NCBI GenBank assembly: GCA_947629425.1
Contig: CANRDR010000036.1
Coordinates: 1-12,079 of the forward strand
DNA length: 12,079 bases
Source of the DNA: an uncultured Bacilli bacterium
Lineage (GTDB): Bacteria; Bacillota_I; Bacilli_A; RF39; UBA660
Direction: 5' to 3'
The first letter of the stretch is position 1. Each line of letters starts with the position of its first letter. A program made the translations under genes and the position numbers. A model generated the notes under the pieces. The model made no database searches. It saw only the letters and a program-made list of their open reading frames with translations, and had not been told where the DNA came from. Positions 1-6,927 of the stretch are shown here, in pieces.

Positions 1-1436
1 CAAGAGCATTCTTTCAAAGTAATGCAAATTCAAGTGTAGATTTAGATATAGCAAAATTCTCATTTTTAGTAAATGGTAAAATAAATGAAGAAGTAAGTAT
101 TAATTTAGAAAAAACATTAAATAGTAACTATACAAAAGTAATACCAGGAAGTAGTGGAATAATAACACTAAAGTTAGATGCAAGAGAAAGTGAAGTAAAT
201 ATAAGAAGTGTAATAAAAATAAATAGAGAAAATATTCCAAATAATTTAAAAATATATAAAGATGAAGAACATAGAGTAGAAATAAATGAAAGTATTGTAG
301 AAATAATAAAATACAAGGAACAAAAAGAAGTAAAATTATATTGGAAATGGGTATTTACAGAAGATAATGAAAATGATTGGATGGATAAAGAAATAAGTAT
401 AAATATAAATGTAACAGGAGAACAAATAATAAATAAAGAAGATGAAATACCATATGAAGAAAGTACATTAGCATATAATATAATAAAGAATGCAATGAAA
501 GCATTACCTGATACAGAAAGTACAATATATTCACCAAACCCAATAACTACACCAACACAACAGGTGAGTGGAGAAAATGAAAGAACATTATCAATAACAG
601 AAGATGACTATGGTAATTCATATTATTTTAGAGGAAATGTTAAGGACAATTATTTAAACTTTAATGGAATGTGTTGGAGAGTTGTTAGAATAGAAGGCGA
701 TGGAAGTATTAAATTAATACTAGAAGACCAAACACAAACATGTGAAAATGCAACAGGTGGTGAAAATTCATTTATAGGAGAAGGTCAATATGGAGTAAAA
801 TATGCAACTTTGAATGAAGTAAAAAATGTTATAGTTGGAGATTATGAAAATTGTAACTCAAATAAAAGTGAATGCATGAGAACAAAATTTAATGATTGGT
901 TTAATAAAAAATTTACAAATATAAAAGACAAATTAAAATATGAAACATGGAATTTAGGAGATTTAGAAACATTTTATAGTAATGGACAAATTGTAGATTA
1001 TAGCAGCAATGCTCAACGAAATTTTAATACATCTCTTCGAGTAGGATATTCTCCAACACTTCCAGTAACTTTACTAAAAAGTGAAAAAGAAAGTGTTGTT
1101 AAAGATTACGTTGCAACATTAAATGTAGATGAAATCGCATTTGCAGGAGGAGTTTGGAATATGCCAAATATTAGTTATTATTTGTATAATACTGCACAAA
1201 CGTGGGGAATACTATCTTTATTTAAAATACAAAGTAATTCGATACATCCATATGCTATTACAAATGAAAGTTTTAAAAGCGCTTATTATAGTGGAAAAGG
1301 TTCTATAATTGAATATGGAATTTTTAATAGTAGTGATTTTATTAGTCAATATTTAAGACCATCTATAGTTTTAAAACCTAATACAAATCTAATTAGTGGA
1401 AATGGATTAAAAACAAGTCCTTATAAAATACAATAA
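1..1436 (+). CDS. TasA/camelysin-like secreted surface protein, 5'-partial
   Basis: The frame is open from the first complete codon (nt 3) to the TAA at 1434-1436, so about 477 residues are visible and the true start lies off the left edge; the ATG at 381 is internal. Visible residues 1-150 resemble the beta-sandwich of SipW-dependent TasA/camelysin proteins: RAFFQS start, IAKFSFLVNG, VIPGSSG, a basic beta stretch, then LYWKWVF. A Pro/Thr-rich linker (PNPITTPTQQ, about residues 179-188) leads to a second domain with CWRVVRIEGDGSIKLI and a C-terminal end LRPSIVLKPN...SGNGLKTSPYKI. I associate this pattern with large secreted proteins of uncultured Firmicutes, without a named function. Several Cys in the second domain could form disulfides. 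No LPXTG anchor or C-terminal membrane segment is seen. The role (envelope or matrix component) is inferred; family placement is moderately secure. Confidence 0.75.
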   Translation, partial: RAFFQSNANSSVDLDIAKFSFLVNGKINEEVSINLEKTLNSNYTKVIPGSSGIITLKLDARESEVNIRSVIKINRENIPNNLKIYKDEEHRVEINESIVEIIKYKEQKEVKLYWKWVFTEDNENDWMDKEISININVTGEQIINKEDEIPYEESTLAYNIIKNAMKALPDTESTIYSPNPITTPTQQVSGENERTLSITEDDYGNSYYFRGNVKDNYLNFNGMCWRVVRIEGDGSIKLILEDQTQTCENATGGENSFIGEGQYGVKYATLNEVKNVIVGDYENCNSNKSECMRTKFNDWFNKKFTNIKDKLKYETWNLGDLETFYSNGQIVDYSSNAQRNFNTSLRVGYSPTLPVTLLKSEKESVVKDYVATLNVDEIAFAGGVWNMPNISYYLYNTAQTWGILSLFKIQSNSIHPYAITNESFKSAYYSGKGSIIEYGIFNSSDFISQYLRPSIVLKPNTNLISGNGLKTSPYKIQ

Positions 1437-1446
1437 GAGTATTTAA

Positions 1447-1469
1447 AAAGAGTATTTTAAGTACTCTTT
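1447..1469. terminator. Hairpin between convergent genes, possible bidirectional terminator
   Basis: Stem AAAGAGTA (1447-1454) pairs with TACTCTTT (1462-1469) around a 7-nt loop. On the minus strand the distal arm runs into a five-T stretch (complement of 1445-1449). On the plus strand the tail is T-rich but interrupted. The arm overlaps the stop codon of the minus-strand flavoprotein gene, and the hairpin begins 11 nt after the stop of the plus-strand surface-protein gene. Confidence 0.5.
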
Positions 1470-2007
1470 AACAATTTATTTTATTTTTAAGTTCATTAAT
1501 AAAATTATCTATTTCTGTTTGTTGTGATAAAATATCATCACTATTTAAACAATTATTAAATTTTTTATCTAATATAACATTCATTCCAGAAGCTTCTGCA
1601 AAACTTATCAAACTTGTTAATGCTGCTTCTGTACTATATAAATCATCACTTTTAGCACCAATAGATACTGCTATCATATTTTTACCCTTTAAACCACGCG
1701 TTGAAAATAAAGGATTTAATCTATCCATAAATATTTTTAAATCACCACTCAAAATATTCCAACGTGTAGGAGTAATAAATAAAATATCTTTTTCATTTTT
1801 AATTTTTTCAATATTACTTTTCATATCATCAGTAAAACCACATATACCATCTCTATCACAATCCATACAACCTGTACAAATATGTATTTTTTGATTACCT
1901 GGAACAATTATTTCAGTATGTAATCTAATATTATCAAATGCAGATTTTATTTTTTTAGCAAGTTTTAAAGAATTACCATCTCTTCTTGAACCAACAATAA
2001 TTAACAT
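1468..2007 (-). CDS. Iron-sulfur flavoprotein / NADPH-dependent FMN reductase family
   Basis: This is a 179-residue flavodoxin-fold protein, the usual size for the family. The start at 2007 is chosen because a perfect AGGAGG (plus 2015-2020 as its complement) sits 7 nt upstream; an in-frame ATG at 2037 lies upstream of that SD and would add ten residues. The N-terminus LIIVGSRRDGNS is the FMN-phosphate loop. Cys44, 47, 50 and 56 form CX2CX2CX5C, the compact cysteine motif of iron-sulfur flavoproteins that bind a 4Fe-4S cluster. TPTRW...GDLKIFMDRLNP (about residues 80-99) is the typical flavin-side helix region of the WrbA/Isf-like group. Its electron donor and acceptor cannot be told from sequence. 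It stands alone on the minus strand and converges on the surface-protein gene; no clear promoter was found. Confidence 0.82.
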   Translation of the reverse strand: MLIIVGSRRDGNSLKLAKKIKSAFDNIRLHTEIIVPGNQKIHICTGCMDCDRDGICGFTDDMKSNIEKIKNEKDILFITPTRWNILSGDLKIFMDRLNPLFSTRGLKGKNMIAVSIGAKSDDLYSTEAALTSLISFAEASGMNVILDKKFNNCLNSDDILSQQTEIDNFINELKNKINC

Positions 2008-2062
2008 AAATATTCCTCCTATAATTAGTTTTAACAATTTATAAAAAAGTATTCATTTATAA

Positions 2063-2092
2063 TTGAAACTAAATAAATTTACATGTTATACT
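2063..2092 (+). promoter_or_regulatory. Extended -10 promoter for the 2112 gene
   Basis: TTGAAA (2063-2068), an 18-nt spacer and TATACT (2087-2092), with TG at 2084-2085 making an extended -10. The start of transcription would be near 2099. GAGAGG (2101-2106) lies 5 nt before the ATG at 2112. Confidence 0.6.
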
Positions 2093-2111
2093 TAATATAC
2101 GAGAGGTAAAA

Positions 2112-3008
2112 ATGAATATTAATATATTAAACAATTTAAAAGAAATAAAGAAAAAAACATATAATGATAAAATTAATGAATTTATAAAATGGTATAAACA
2201 AAATGAAGTAAAAGAAATATTGTATTCAGTAGATAAAGATAATTATAAAAATTTTGAAAATATAGATAAATTAAAAGATTTTATAGATTTAGTTGCTATA
2301 TGGTTTGAACTAATAGTAAATGATGATTTAGTATATCATTCTATAATAAGAAATAATTTTGAAAAATTATATAATGTTGTTTCTACTAGCTATAACAAAC
2401 ATTTAAAAAATAAATACTTACTTATAAGACCTAAGTATAAAGAAATGTTTTTTGATAGTGATAAATTAGAATATAGTTTTGATGTAGATGAATTTGGTAA
2501 AGTACAAAGTATAGGTGGAATAAAAGATTATTCTAAATATATAAATAAACCTATAAAAGACGTTATTATAGATATGAAAAAAAATAATAAAAACATTTCA
2601 TTTAATAAAATAATACAAAAAATAAAATATTATGAAATTAAAAATGAACAAGTTGATAGATTATTAGATACAGTAATATATAGAATAATGGAAAGAGGAG
2701 AAAATAATTTAAGTGATAAAAGTATAGGCCCTAAAAGAGCATACTTATTTGCAAAATTATTTGAAAGAGATATATCTATTCCATTAAAGCATGGAATTAA
2801 TTTAGATGATTATTATTTAATAGATTTTATATATTCATATTTAATAAATAATGGTAATCCAGATATATATTATTATAAAAATAATTTAATTAGCAAAAAG
2901 AATACTTTAAAAGAATTAATAAAAGAATATGATAAAAATCATATAAAAGTAAATGAATGTTTAAATATACTTAATAAAGATGAAAAAATACTTCGTAAAG
3001 CGATATAA
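2112..3008 (+). CDS. Unrecognised 298-aa cytoplasmic protein
   Basis: I do not recognise this family. The start is supported by GAGAGG at 2101-2106. The protein is rich in Lys, Asn, Ile, Tyr and Asp, with no signal peptide or membrane segment, and reads as mostly helical. The most distinctive stretch is in the C-terminal half (around residues 194-225): YRIMERGENNLSDKSIGPKR followed by AYLFAKLFERDISIPLKHGI. It reads like a conserved motif rather than drift. The N-terminal half contains a hydrophobic helix (DLVAIWFELIVNDDLVYHS). The base and codon composition match its neighbours, so nothing points to recent transfer. It lies upstream of murC on the same strand with a 52-nt gap that contains a separate murC promoter, so co-function with cell-wall synthesis is not implied. 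Confidence 0.75.
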   Translation: MNINILNNLKEIKKKTYNDKINEFIKWYKQNEVKEILYSVDKDNYKNFENIDKLKDFIDLVAIWFELIVNDDLVYHSIIRNNFEKLYNVVSTSYNKHLKNKYLLIRPKYKEMFFDSDKLEYSFDVDEFGKVQSIGGIKDYSKYINKPIKDVIIDMKKNNKNISFNKIIQKIKYYEIKNEQVDRLLDTVIYRIMERGENNLSDKSIGPKRAYLFAKLFERDISIPLKHGINLDDYYLIDFIYSYLINNGNPDIYYYKNNLISKKNTLKELIKEYDKNHIKVNECLNILNKDEKILRKAI

Positions 3009-3014
3009 TTATTT

Positions 3015-3043
3015 TTTACAAATATAATATATTGTGATAGAAT
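3015..3043 (+). promoter_or_regulatory. Extended -10 promoter for murC
   Basis: TTTACA (3015-3020), a 17-nt spacer and TAGAAT (3038-3043), preceded by TG at 3035-3036. The expected transcription start near 3050 falls at the ribosome binding site AAAGGTGAT (3049-3057), which would give a leader of only about 11 nt before ATG 3061. This argues against translation from the in-frame GTG at 3034. Confidence 0.6.
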
Positions 3044-3060
3044 TTTTTAAAGGTGATATT

Positions 3061-4431
3061 ATGTTTAATTTAAAAGATTATAAAAAAATCTATATGATTG
3101 GTATTGGTGGAGTTAGTATGAGTGGACTTGCTCATATATTAAAATCATGGAGTTTTATAGTTTCAGGTAGTGATAGAGAAGAAAGCATCGCTACTAAAGA
3201 ATTAATTGAATGCGGAATACATGTAAATATTGGACAAGTATATGAAAATATTACAAAAGATATAGATTTAGTAGTTTATACTGCTGCAGTAAAATCAGAT
3301 AATCCAGAACTTGTACATGCAAAAGAATTAAATATAAAAACTATGGAAAGAGGAGTTTTTTTAGGAGAATTAACTAAATTATTTTCTAATACTATTGGTA
3401 TTGCAGGAACGCATGGTAAAACAACTACAACATCTATGGTTTCATTATGTTTTTTAGAAGCAAAAATTGATGCATCAATACAAGTAGGTTCTTACTTAAA
3501 AAATATAAACGGAAATTATAGAGTAGGTAAAAGTGATACGTTTATTATAGAAGCATGTGAATATTGTGATAGTTTTTTAAATTTTAAACAAAAAAGTGCA
3601 ATAGTTACTAATATAGATAATGATCATTTAGATTATTTTAAAAATTTAGATAATATAAAAAAATCTTTTAATAAATATGTAAGTATGTTACCTATAAATG
3701 GTGTACTTGTAATTAATGGAGAAGATGAAAATTCAAAAGAGTTAGAAAATAATACTAATGCTAAAGTATTAAAATTTGGTTTAAAAAATATATTTGATTA
3801 TAATGCTCAAAATATAGTTTATGATACTGATGGTTATCCTACATATGATTTATATAATAAAGATAAATTTATAGATAAAATTAAATTAAATGTACTAGGT
3901 AGTCATAATATATTAAATAGTCTTGCTTGTATAAGTTTATGTTTGTTTTATAAAATTGATATAGACACTATAAAAAAAGGCTTATTAAAATTTACTGGAG
4001 CTAGTAGAAGATTTGAATATAAGGGTTTGTTTAATGGTGCTAAAGTATATGATGATTATGGACATCATCCTACAGAAGTAGAAGAAGTAAGTAAATCTAT
4101 AAAAAATAAAAAATTTAATAAATCTTTTGTTATATTTGAACCACATACTTATTCAAGAGTTTATAATCATGCTAAATCTTTTGCAGAATCTTTAGTTAAT
4201 TTTGATAATATAATAATTACTGATATTTATGCTGCAAGAGAAAAAAATACTTATAATGTTAGTCCAAATGATATTATAAAATATTTGAAAGATTTAGGAA
4301 AAGATAGTATTTATATTAGTGATTATAATGATATAATTAAATATCTAAAAGAAAATGTAAGTGATAATGATTTAATACTTACATTAGGTGCTGGATATAT
4401 TACTAAATTAAGTGATTTATTAGTTAAATAA
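3061..4431 (+). CDS. murC: UDP-N-acetylmuramate--L-alanine ligase
   Basis: This cytoplasmic ATP-dependent ligase adds L-Ala to UDP-MurNAc, the first peptide step of peptidoglycan precursor synthesis. At 456 residues it has the usual full length. Visible motifs: the N-terminal UDP-binding IGIGGVSMSGLA (residues 13-24), the Mur-ligase P-loop GTHGKTTTT (116-124), EACEYCDSFL (164-173), NIDNDHLDYF (184-193), GSHNILNSLA in the central domain, FEPHTYSR (359-366), and a C-terminal GAGYI. The start is set at ATG 3061 because AAAGGTGAT precedes it directly. The GTG at 3034 lies inside the predicted promoter and adds nine non-conserved residues. The gene is not next to murB or other Mur ligases here, so the division/cell-wall cluster is dispersed. 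The EACEYC form of the central motif, familiar to me from Clostridia-type MurC, carries two Cys. Identification is secure. Confidence 0.96.
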   Translation: MFNLKDYKKIYMIGIGGVSMSGLAHILKSWSFIVSGSDREESIATKELIECGIHVNIGQVYENITKDIDLVVYTAAVKSDNPELVHAKELNIKTMERGVFLGELTKLFSNTIGIAGTHGKTTTTSMVSLCFLEAKIDASIQVGSYLKNINGNYRVGKSDTFIIEACEYCDSFLNFKQKSAIVTNIDNDHLDYFKNLDNIKKSFNKYVSMLPINGVLVINGEDENSKELENNTNAKVLKFGLKNIFDYNAQNIVYDTDGYPTYDLYNKDKFIDKIKLNVLGSHNILNSLACISLCLFYKIDIDTIKKGLLKFTGASRRFEYKGLFNGAKVYDDYGHHPTEVEEVSKSIKNKKFNKSFVIFEPHTYSRVYNHAKSFAESLVNFDNIIITDIYAAREKNTYNVSPNDIIKYLKDLGKDSIYISDYNDIIKYLKENVSDNDLILTLGAGYITKLSDLLVK

Positions 4432-4441
4432 GTCATTTTTT

Positions 4442-4469
4442 TATAAAAAAAATAAATCCATATTGGATT
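4442..4469 (-). terminator. Rho-independent terminator of tRNA-Ser
   Basis: Read on the minus strand, a 6-bp stem (complement of 4464-4469 with 4455-4460) and a 3-nt loop are followed by a T-rich tract of eight consecutive T (complement of 4445-4452). It lies about 10 nt beyond the tRNA CCA end. It may also serve as weak punctuation after murC on the opposite strand, where no comparable T-run follows. Confidence 0.6.
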
Positions 4470-4477
4470 AAATAAAA

Positions 4478-4568
4478 TGGCGGAGTGGGAGGGATTTGAA
4501 CCCTCGCAGCAGTTACCCACTCTACATCCTTAGCAGGGACGCCTCTTCAGCCTCTTGAGTACCACTCC
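4478..4568 (-). tRNA. tRNA-Ser(GCU)
   Basis: The minus-strand sequence folds as a class II tRNA of 91 nt including an encoded CCA. The acceptor arms are GGAGTGG/CCACTCC and the discriminator base is G. The anticodon stem CGTCC/GGATG closes the loop CTGCTAA, giving anticodon GCT (complement of 4532-4534) for AGC/AGU codons. A long variable arm AGTGG-GTAA-CTGCT, with G-U pairs in its stem, confirms serine identity. The T arm is GAGGG-TTCAAAT-CCCTC. The AGT/AGC codons it reads are very common in the neighbouring genes. Its promoter and terminator are both visible, so it is probably a single-gene unit. Confidence 0.96.
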
Positions 4569-4582
4569 AAACCGATAAATTA

Positions 4583-4611
4583 ATTCTACTATAATGTTTA
4601 ATATTTGTCAA
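4583..4611 (-). promoter_or_regulatory. Promoter of tRNA-Ser
   Basis: On the minus strand a perfect TTGACA (complement of 4606-4611), a 17-nt spacer and TAGAAT (complement of 4583-4588). This places transcription start about 8 nt before the mature tRNA 5' end. It is the only consensus -35 I found in the window, as expected for a stable RNA gene. Confidence 0.72.
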
Positions 4612-4621
4612 TTAAAATAGA

Positions 4622-4650
4622 TAGACTTAAGGATAATTATTTGGTAAAAT
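4622..4650 (+). promoter_or_regulatory. Probable queA promoter
   Basis: TAGACT (4622-4627), a 17-nt spacer and TAAAAT (4645-4650), with TG at 4642-4643 forming an extended -10. Transcription would start near 4657, leaving a leader of about 18 nt. It is divergent from the tRNA-Ser promoter; their -35 elements are only about 10 nt apart. Confidence 0.5.
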
Positions 4651-4674
4651 ATGTACTGGTTAGGGCGTGATTAT

Positions 4675-5715
4675 ATGAAAACAAGTGACTTTGATTATTA
4701 TTTACCAGATGAATTAATTGCACAAACACCTATTAAAAATAGAAGTGAATCTAAATTAATGTGTTTAGATAAATTTGGTAATATAGAACATAAAAAATTT
4801 TATAATATTATTGATTATTTAAATAAAGGTGATGCATTAGTAATAAATGATACTAAAGTTATTCCTGCAAGATTAATTGGTGAAAAAATTGATACTCATG
4901 CAGTAATAGAATTGTTATTATTAAAAAATAAAAATAATAATATATGGGAATGTCTTTCAAAACCACAAAAAAGATTAAAAAAAGATACAATTATATCTTT
5001 TGGTAATGGTAAATTAAATGCTAAAGTTATAGATATATTAGATGAAGGTATTACTTTAGTTGAATTAATTTATGATGGAATACTTATGGAAATACTAGAT
5101 GAATTAGGTAGTATGCCACTTCCTCCTTATATCCATGAAAAATTAAAAGATAAAGATAGATATCAAACAGTATATGCTAATATTTATGGATCTGCAGCGG
5201 CACCAACAGCAGGATTGCACTTTACTAATGAACTTTTAGATGAAATAAAAAAGAAAGGCGTTAATATTGTACCTATAACTTTACATGTAGGATTAGGTAC
5301 ATTTAGACCGGTTAATGTAGAAGATGTAACCAAACATAAAATGCATAGTGAATTTTATATGATGGATAATAATTCTGCTAAAATTTTAAATGAAACTAAG
5401 AAAAATGGTAAAAAAATTGTAGCGGTAGGAACAACAACTACTAGAACTTTAGAAACTATAATGAATAAATATGGAAAATTTACTGAATGTTCTGGTAATA
5501 CTGATATATTTATATATCCAGGCTATAAATTTCTTGCAATAGATTCTCTAATAACTAATTTTCATTTACCAAAAAGTACATTAATTATGTTAGTAAGTGC
5601 TTTTTCAAAAAAAGAATATATTATGAATGCTTATAATATAGCAGTTAAAGAAAAATATAGATTTTTTTCATTTGGTGATGCAATGTATATAGAAAAAAAT
5701 AATGAAAATATTTAA
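4675..5715 (+). CDS. queA: S-adenosylmethionine:tRNA ribosyltransferase-isomerase (epoxyqueuosine synthesis)
   Basis: QueA transfers and rearranges the ribosyl group of S-adenosylmethionine onto preQ1 at position 34 of tRNAs with GUN anticodons, producing epoxyqueuosine. The 346-residue protein has the usual length. It shows the family signature GSAAAPTAGLHFT (residues 172-184), HVGLGTFRPV (204-213), TTTTRTLE and a C-terminal TNFHLPKSTLIMLVSAF. The start is placed at ATG 4675: the protein then begins MKTSDFDYYLPDELIAQTP, matching the usual QueA N-terminus, and an SD-like AGGGCGTGAT lies just upstream. The in-frame ATG at 4651 is on top of the predicted transcription start. The gene has its own promoter and terminator; the next pathway enzyme, QueH, is encoded about 2 kb downstream. 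No tgt is in the window. Confidence 0.96.
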   Translation: MKTSDFDYYLPDELIAQTPIKNRSESKLMCLDKFGNIEHKKFYNIIDYLNKGDALVINDTKVIPARLIGEKIDTHAVIELLLLKNKNNNIWECLSKPQKRLKKDTIISFGNGKLNAKVIDILDEGITLVELIYDGILMEILDELGSMPLPPYIHEKLKDKDRYQTVYANIYGSAAAPTAGLHFTNELLDEIKKKGVNIVPITLHVGLGTFRPVNVEDVTKHKMHSEFYMMDNNSAKILNETKKNGKKIVAVGTTTTRTLETIMNKYGKFTECSGNTDIFIYPGYKFLAIDSLITNFHLPKSTLIMLVSAFSKKEYIMNAYNIAVKEKYRFFSFGDAMYIEKNNENI

Positions 5716-5737
5716 TAATTGTTTATAATATAAAATA

Positions 5738-5770
5738 ATGATAATTTAATAATTGAATTGTCATTTTTAT
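5738..5770 (+). terminator. Rho-independent terminator of queA
   Basis: A 9-bp stem ATGATAATT (5738-5746) with AATTGTCAT (5756-5764), one G-U pair and a 9-nt loop, followed by a T-rich tail starting with TTTTT. It lies 22 nt after the queA stop, separating queA from the murG operon. Confidence 0.6.
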
Positions 5771-5795
5771 ATTTACACTTAAAAATAAAAAATAG

Positions 5796-5824
5796 TTAAA
5801 AAAACTAACTTTATATTATATAAT
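5796..5824 (+). promoter_or_regulatory. Possible promoter of the murG-ftsQ-queH-pilin operon
   Basis: TTAAAA (5796-5801), a 17-nt spacer and a perfect TATAAT (5819-5824). Transcription would begin near 5831, at the murG Shine-Dalgarno. The -35 is weak and the region is so AT-rich that chance matches are likely. Confidence 0.35.
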
Positions 5825-5843
5825 TTTAATAGAAGGTGATAAG

Positions 5844-6920
5844 GTGAATGTTATTATTACTGCAGGAGGTACTGGAGGACATATTTATCCGGCACTTGCT
5901 ATATTAAATAAAATAAAAGAATTAGATAAAAATAGCAAATTTTTATATATTGGAACTCATAATAGAATGGAAAAAGATATCGTACCTAAATATGGATATG
6001 ATTATGAAGCCTTAGAAATATATGGACTAAGTAAAAAAAATATGTTACAAAATATAAAAAATATTAAACTAATAAAAAATGCTATTAAAAAATGTATTAA
6101 AATAATGAAAGATTTTAAACCAGATATAGTTATAGGTGTAGGAGGATATGTAACTTATCCAGTAATATATGCTGCACATAAATTACATATCAAAACATTT
6201 ATTCATGAACAAAATAGTATACCAGGCAAATCTAATAGAGCATTAGAAAAATATGCATCGGGAATTGGGGTAAGTTTTAAAGATAGTATAAAATATTTTA
6301 AAAATAAAGATAAAGTATATTTTACAGGTAATCCATGTAGTGAAAATGCTTTAAATACTAAAAAAATAGATAAATTAGAATTTAATTTAAAACCATATAA
6401 AAAATTAGTAGTAATAGTTAGTGGTAGTTTAGGTAGTTCTAGTATAAATAAATTAATGATTGATTATTTAAATAGTGTAGATAGTAAAGATTATGAAGTA
6501 TTATACATAACTGGTAAAACTTTATATGAAGAATTTAATAAAAATAAATTTCCTAAAAATGTTAAAGTATTACCTTATGTAGATAACTTAACTGGACTAT
6601 TAAAATCAACAGATGTAATAGTTAGTAGAGCAGGTGCTAGTAGTATAAGTGAAATAATAGCACTAAATATTCCAGCAATTTTAATCCCTAGTCCATATGT
6701 TGCAAATAATCATCAGTATTATAATGCATTATCTTTAAAAGAAAACAAATCTTGTATAATGATAGAAGAAAAAGATTTAAATAAAGATATATTAAATGAA
6801 AGTATAGATAAATGTTTAGATAAAGAATATAGTAAAGTTTTAAAAGATAATATGAAAAAACTTTCAATTAATGATAGTAGTACTAAAATATATAATATAA
6901 TAAAAGATATAATAAAGTAG
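5844..6920 (+). CDS. murG: UDP-GlcNAc:undecaprenyl-PP-MurNAc-pentapeptide GlcNAc transferase
   Basis: MurG converts lipid I to lipid II on the cytoplasmic face of the membrane, the last intracellular peptidoglycan step. The 358-residue protein is full length. Motifs: the N-terminal glycine-rich loop AGGTGGHIYPALAI (residues 7-20), GVGGYVTYP, HEQNSIPGKSNR (121-132), a second glycine-rich loop SGSLGSSSIN, and the donor-binding SRAGASSISEI (261-271) followed by PSPYVANNHQYYNA. The start codon is GTG, supported by GAAGGTGAT (5832-5840) and by the position of the glycine loop close to the N-terminus; no upstream ATG fits. It leads a run of four tightly packed genes; ftsQ follows after 7 nt, with its SD overlapping the murG stop. 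In Bacillus murB usually sits between murG and divIB; here it is absent. Confidence 0.96.
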   Translation: MNVIITAGGTGGHIYPALAILNKIKELDKNSKFLYIGTHNRMEKDIVPKYGYDYEALEIYGLSKKNMLQNIKNIKLIKNAIKKCIKIMKDFKPDIVIGVGGYVTYPVIYAAHKLHIKTFIHEQNSIPGKSNRALEKYASGIGVSFKDSIKYFKNKDKVYFTGNPCSENALNTKKIDKLEFNLKPYKKLVVIVSGSLGSSSINKLMIDYLNSVDSKDYEVLYITGKTLYEEFNKNKFPKNVKVLPYVDNLTGLLKSTDVIVSRAGASSISEIIALNIPAILIPSPYVANNHQYYNALSLKENKSCIMIEEKDLNKDILNESIDKCLDKEYSKVLKDNMKKLSINDSSTKIYNIIKDIIK

Positions 6921-6927
6921 GTGTAAA

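Noticed and set aside
128..543. Minus-strand frames rich in Leu, Phe and Tyr at 128-316 and 355-543.
   Set aside because: They are antisense shadows of the AT-rich surface-protein gene, with no ribosome binding site or plausible protein features.
3034..3060. Upstream GTG start for murC.
   Set aside because: It lies within the predicted promoter and lacks a ribosome binding site, while ATG 3061 has AAAGGTGAT and matches the usual N-terminus.
4323..4520. Minus-strand frame running through the tRNA and the end of murC.
   Set aside because: It overlaps a clear tRNA gene and the murC coding region; composition is that of a shadow frame.
5716..5843. A preQ1 riboswitch in the region around queA or before murG.
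   Set aside because: No C-rich loop with an A-rich tail or other preQ1 aptamer pattern is visible; the structure there is adequately explained by a terminator.
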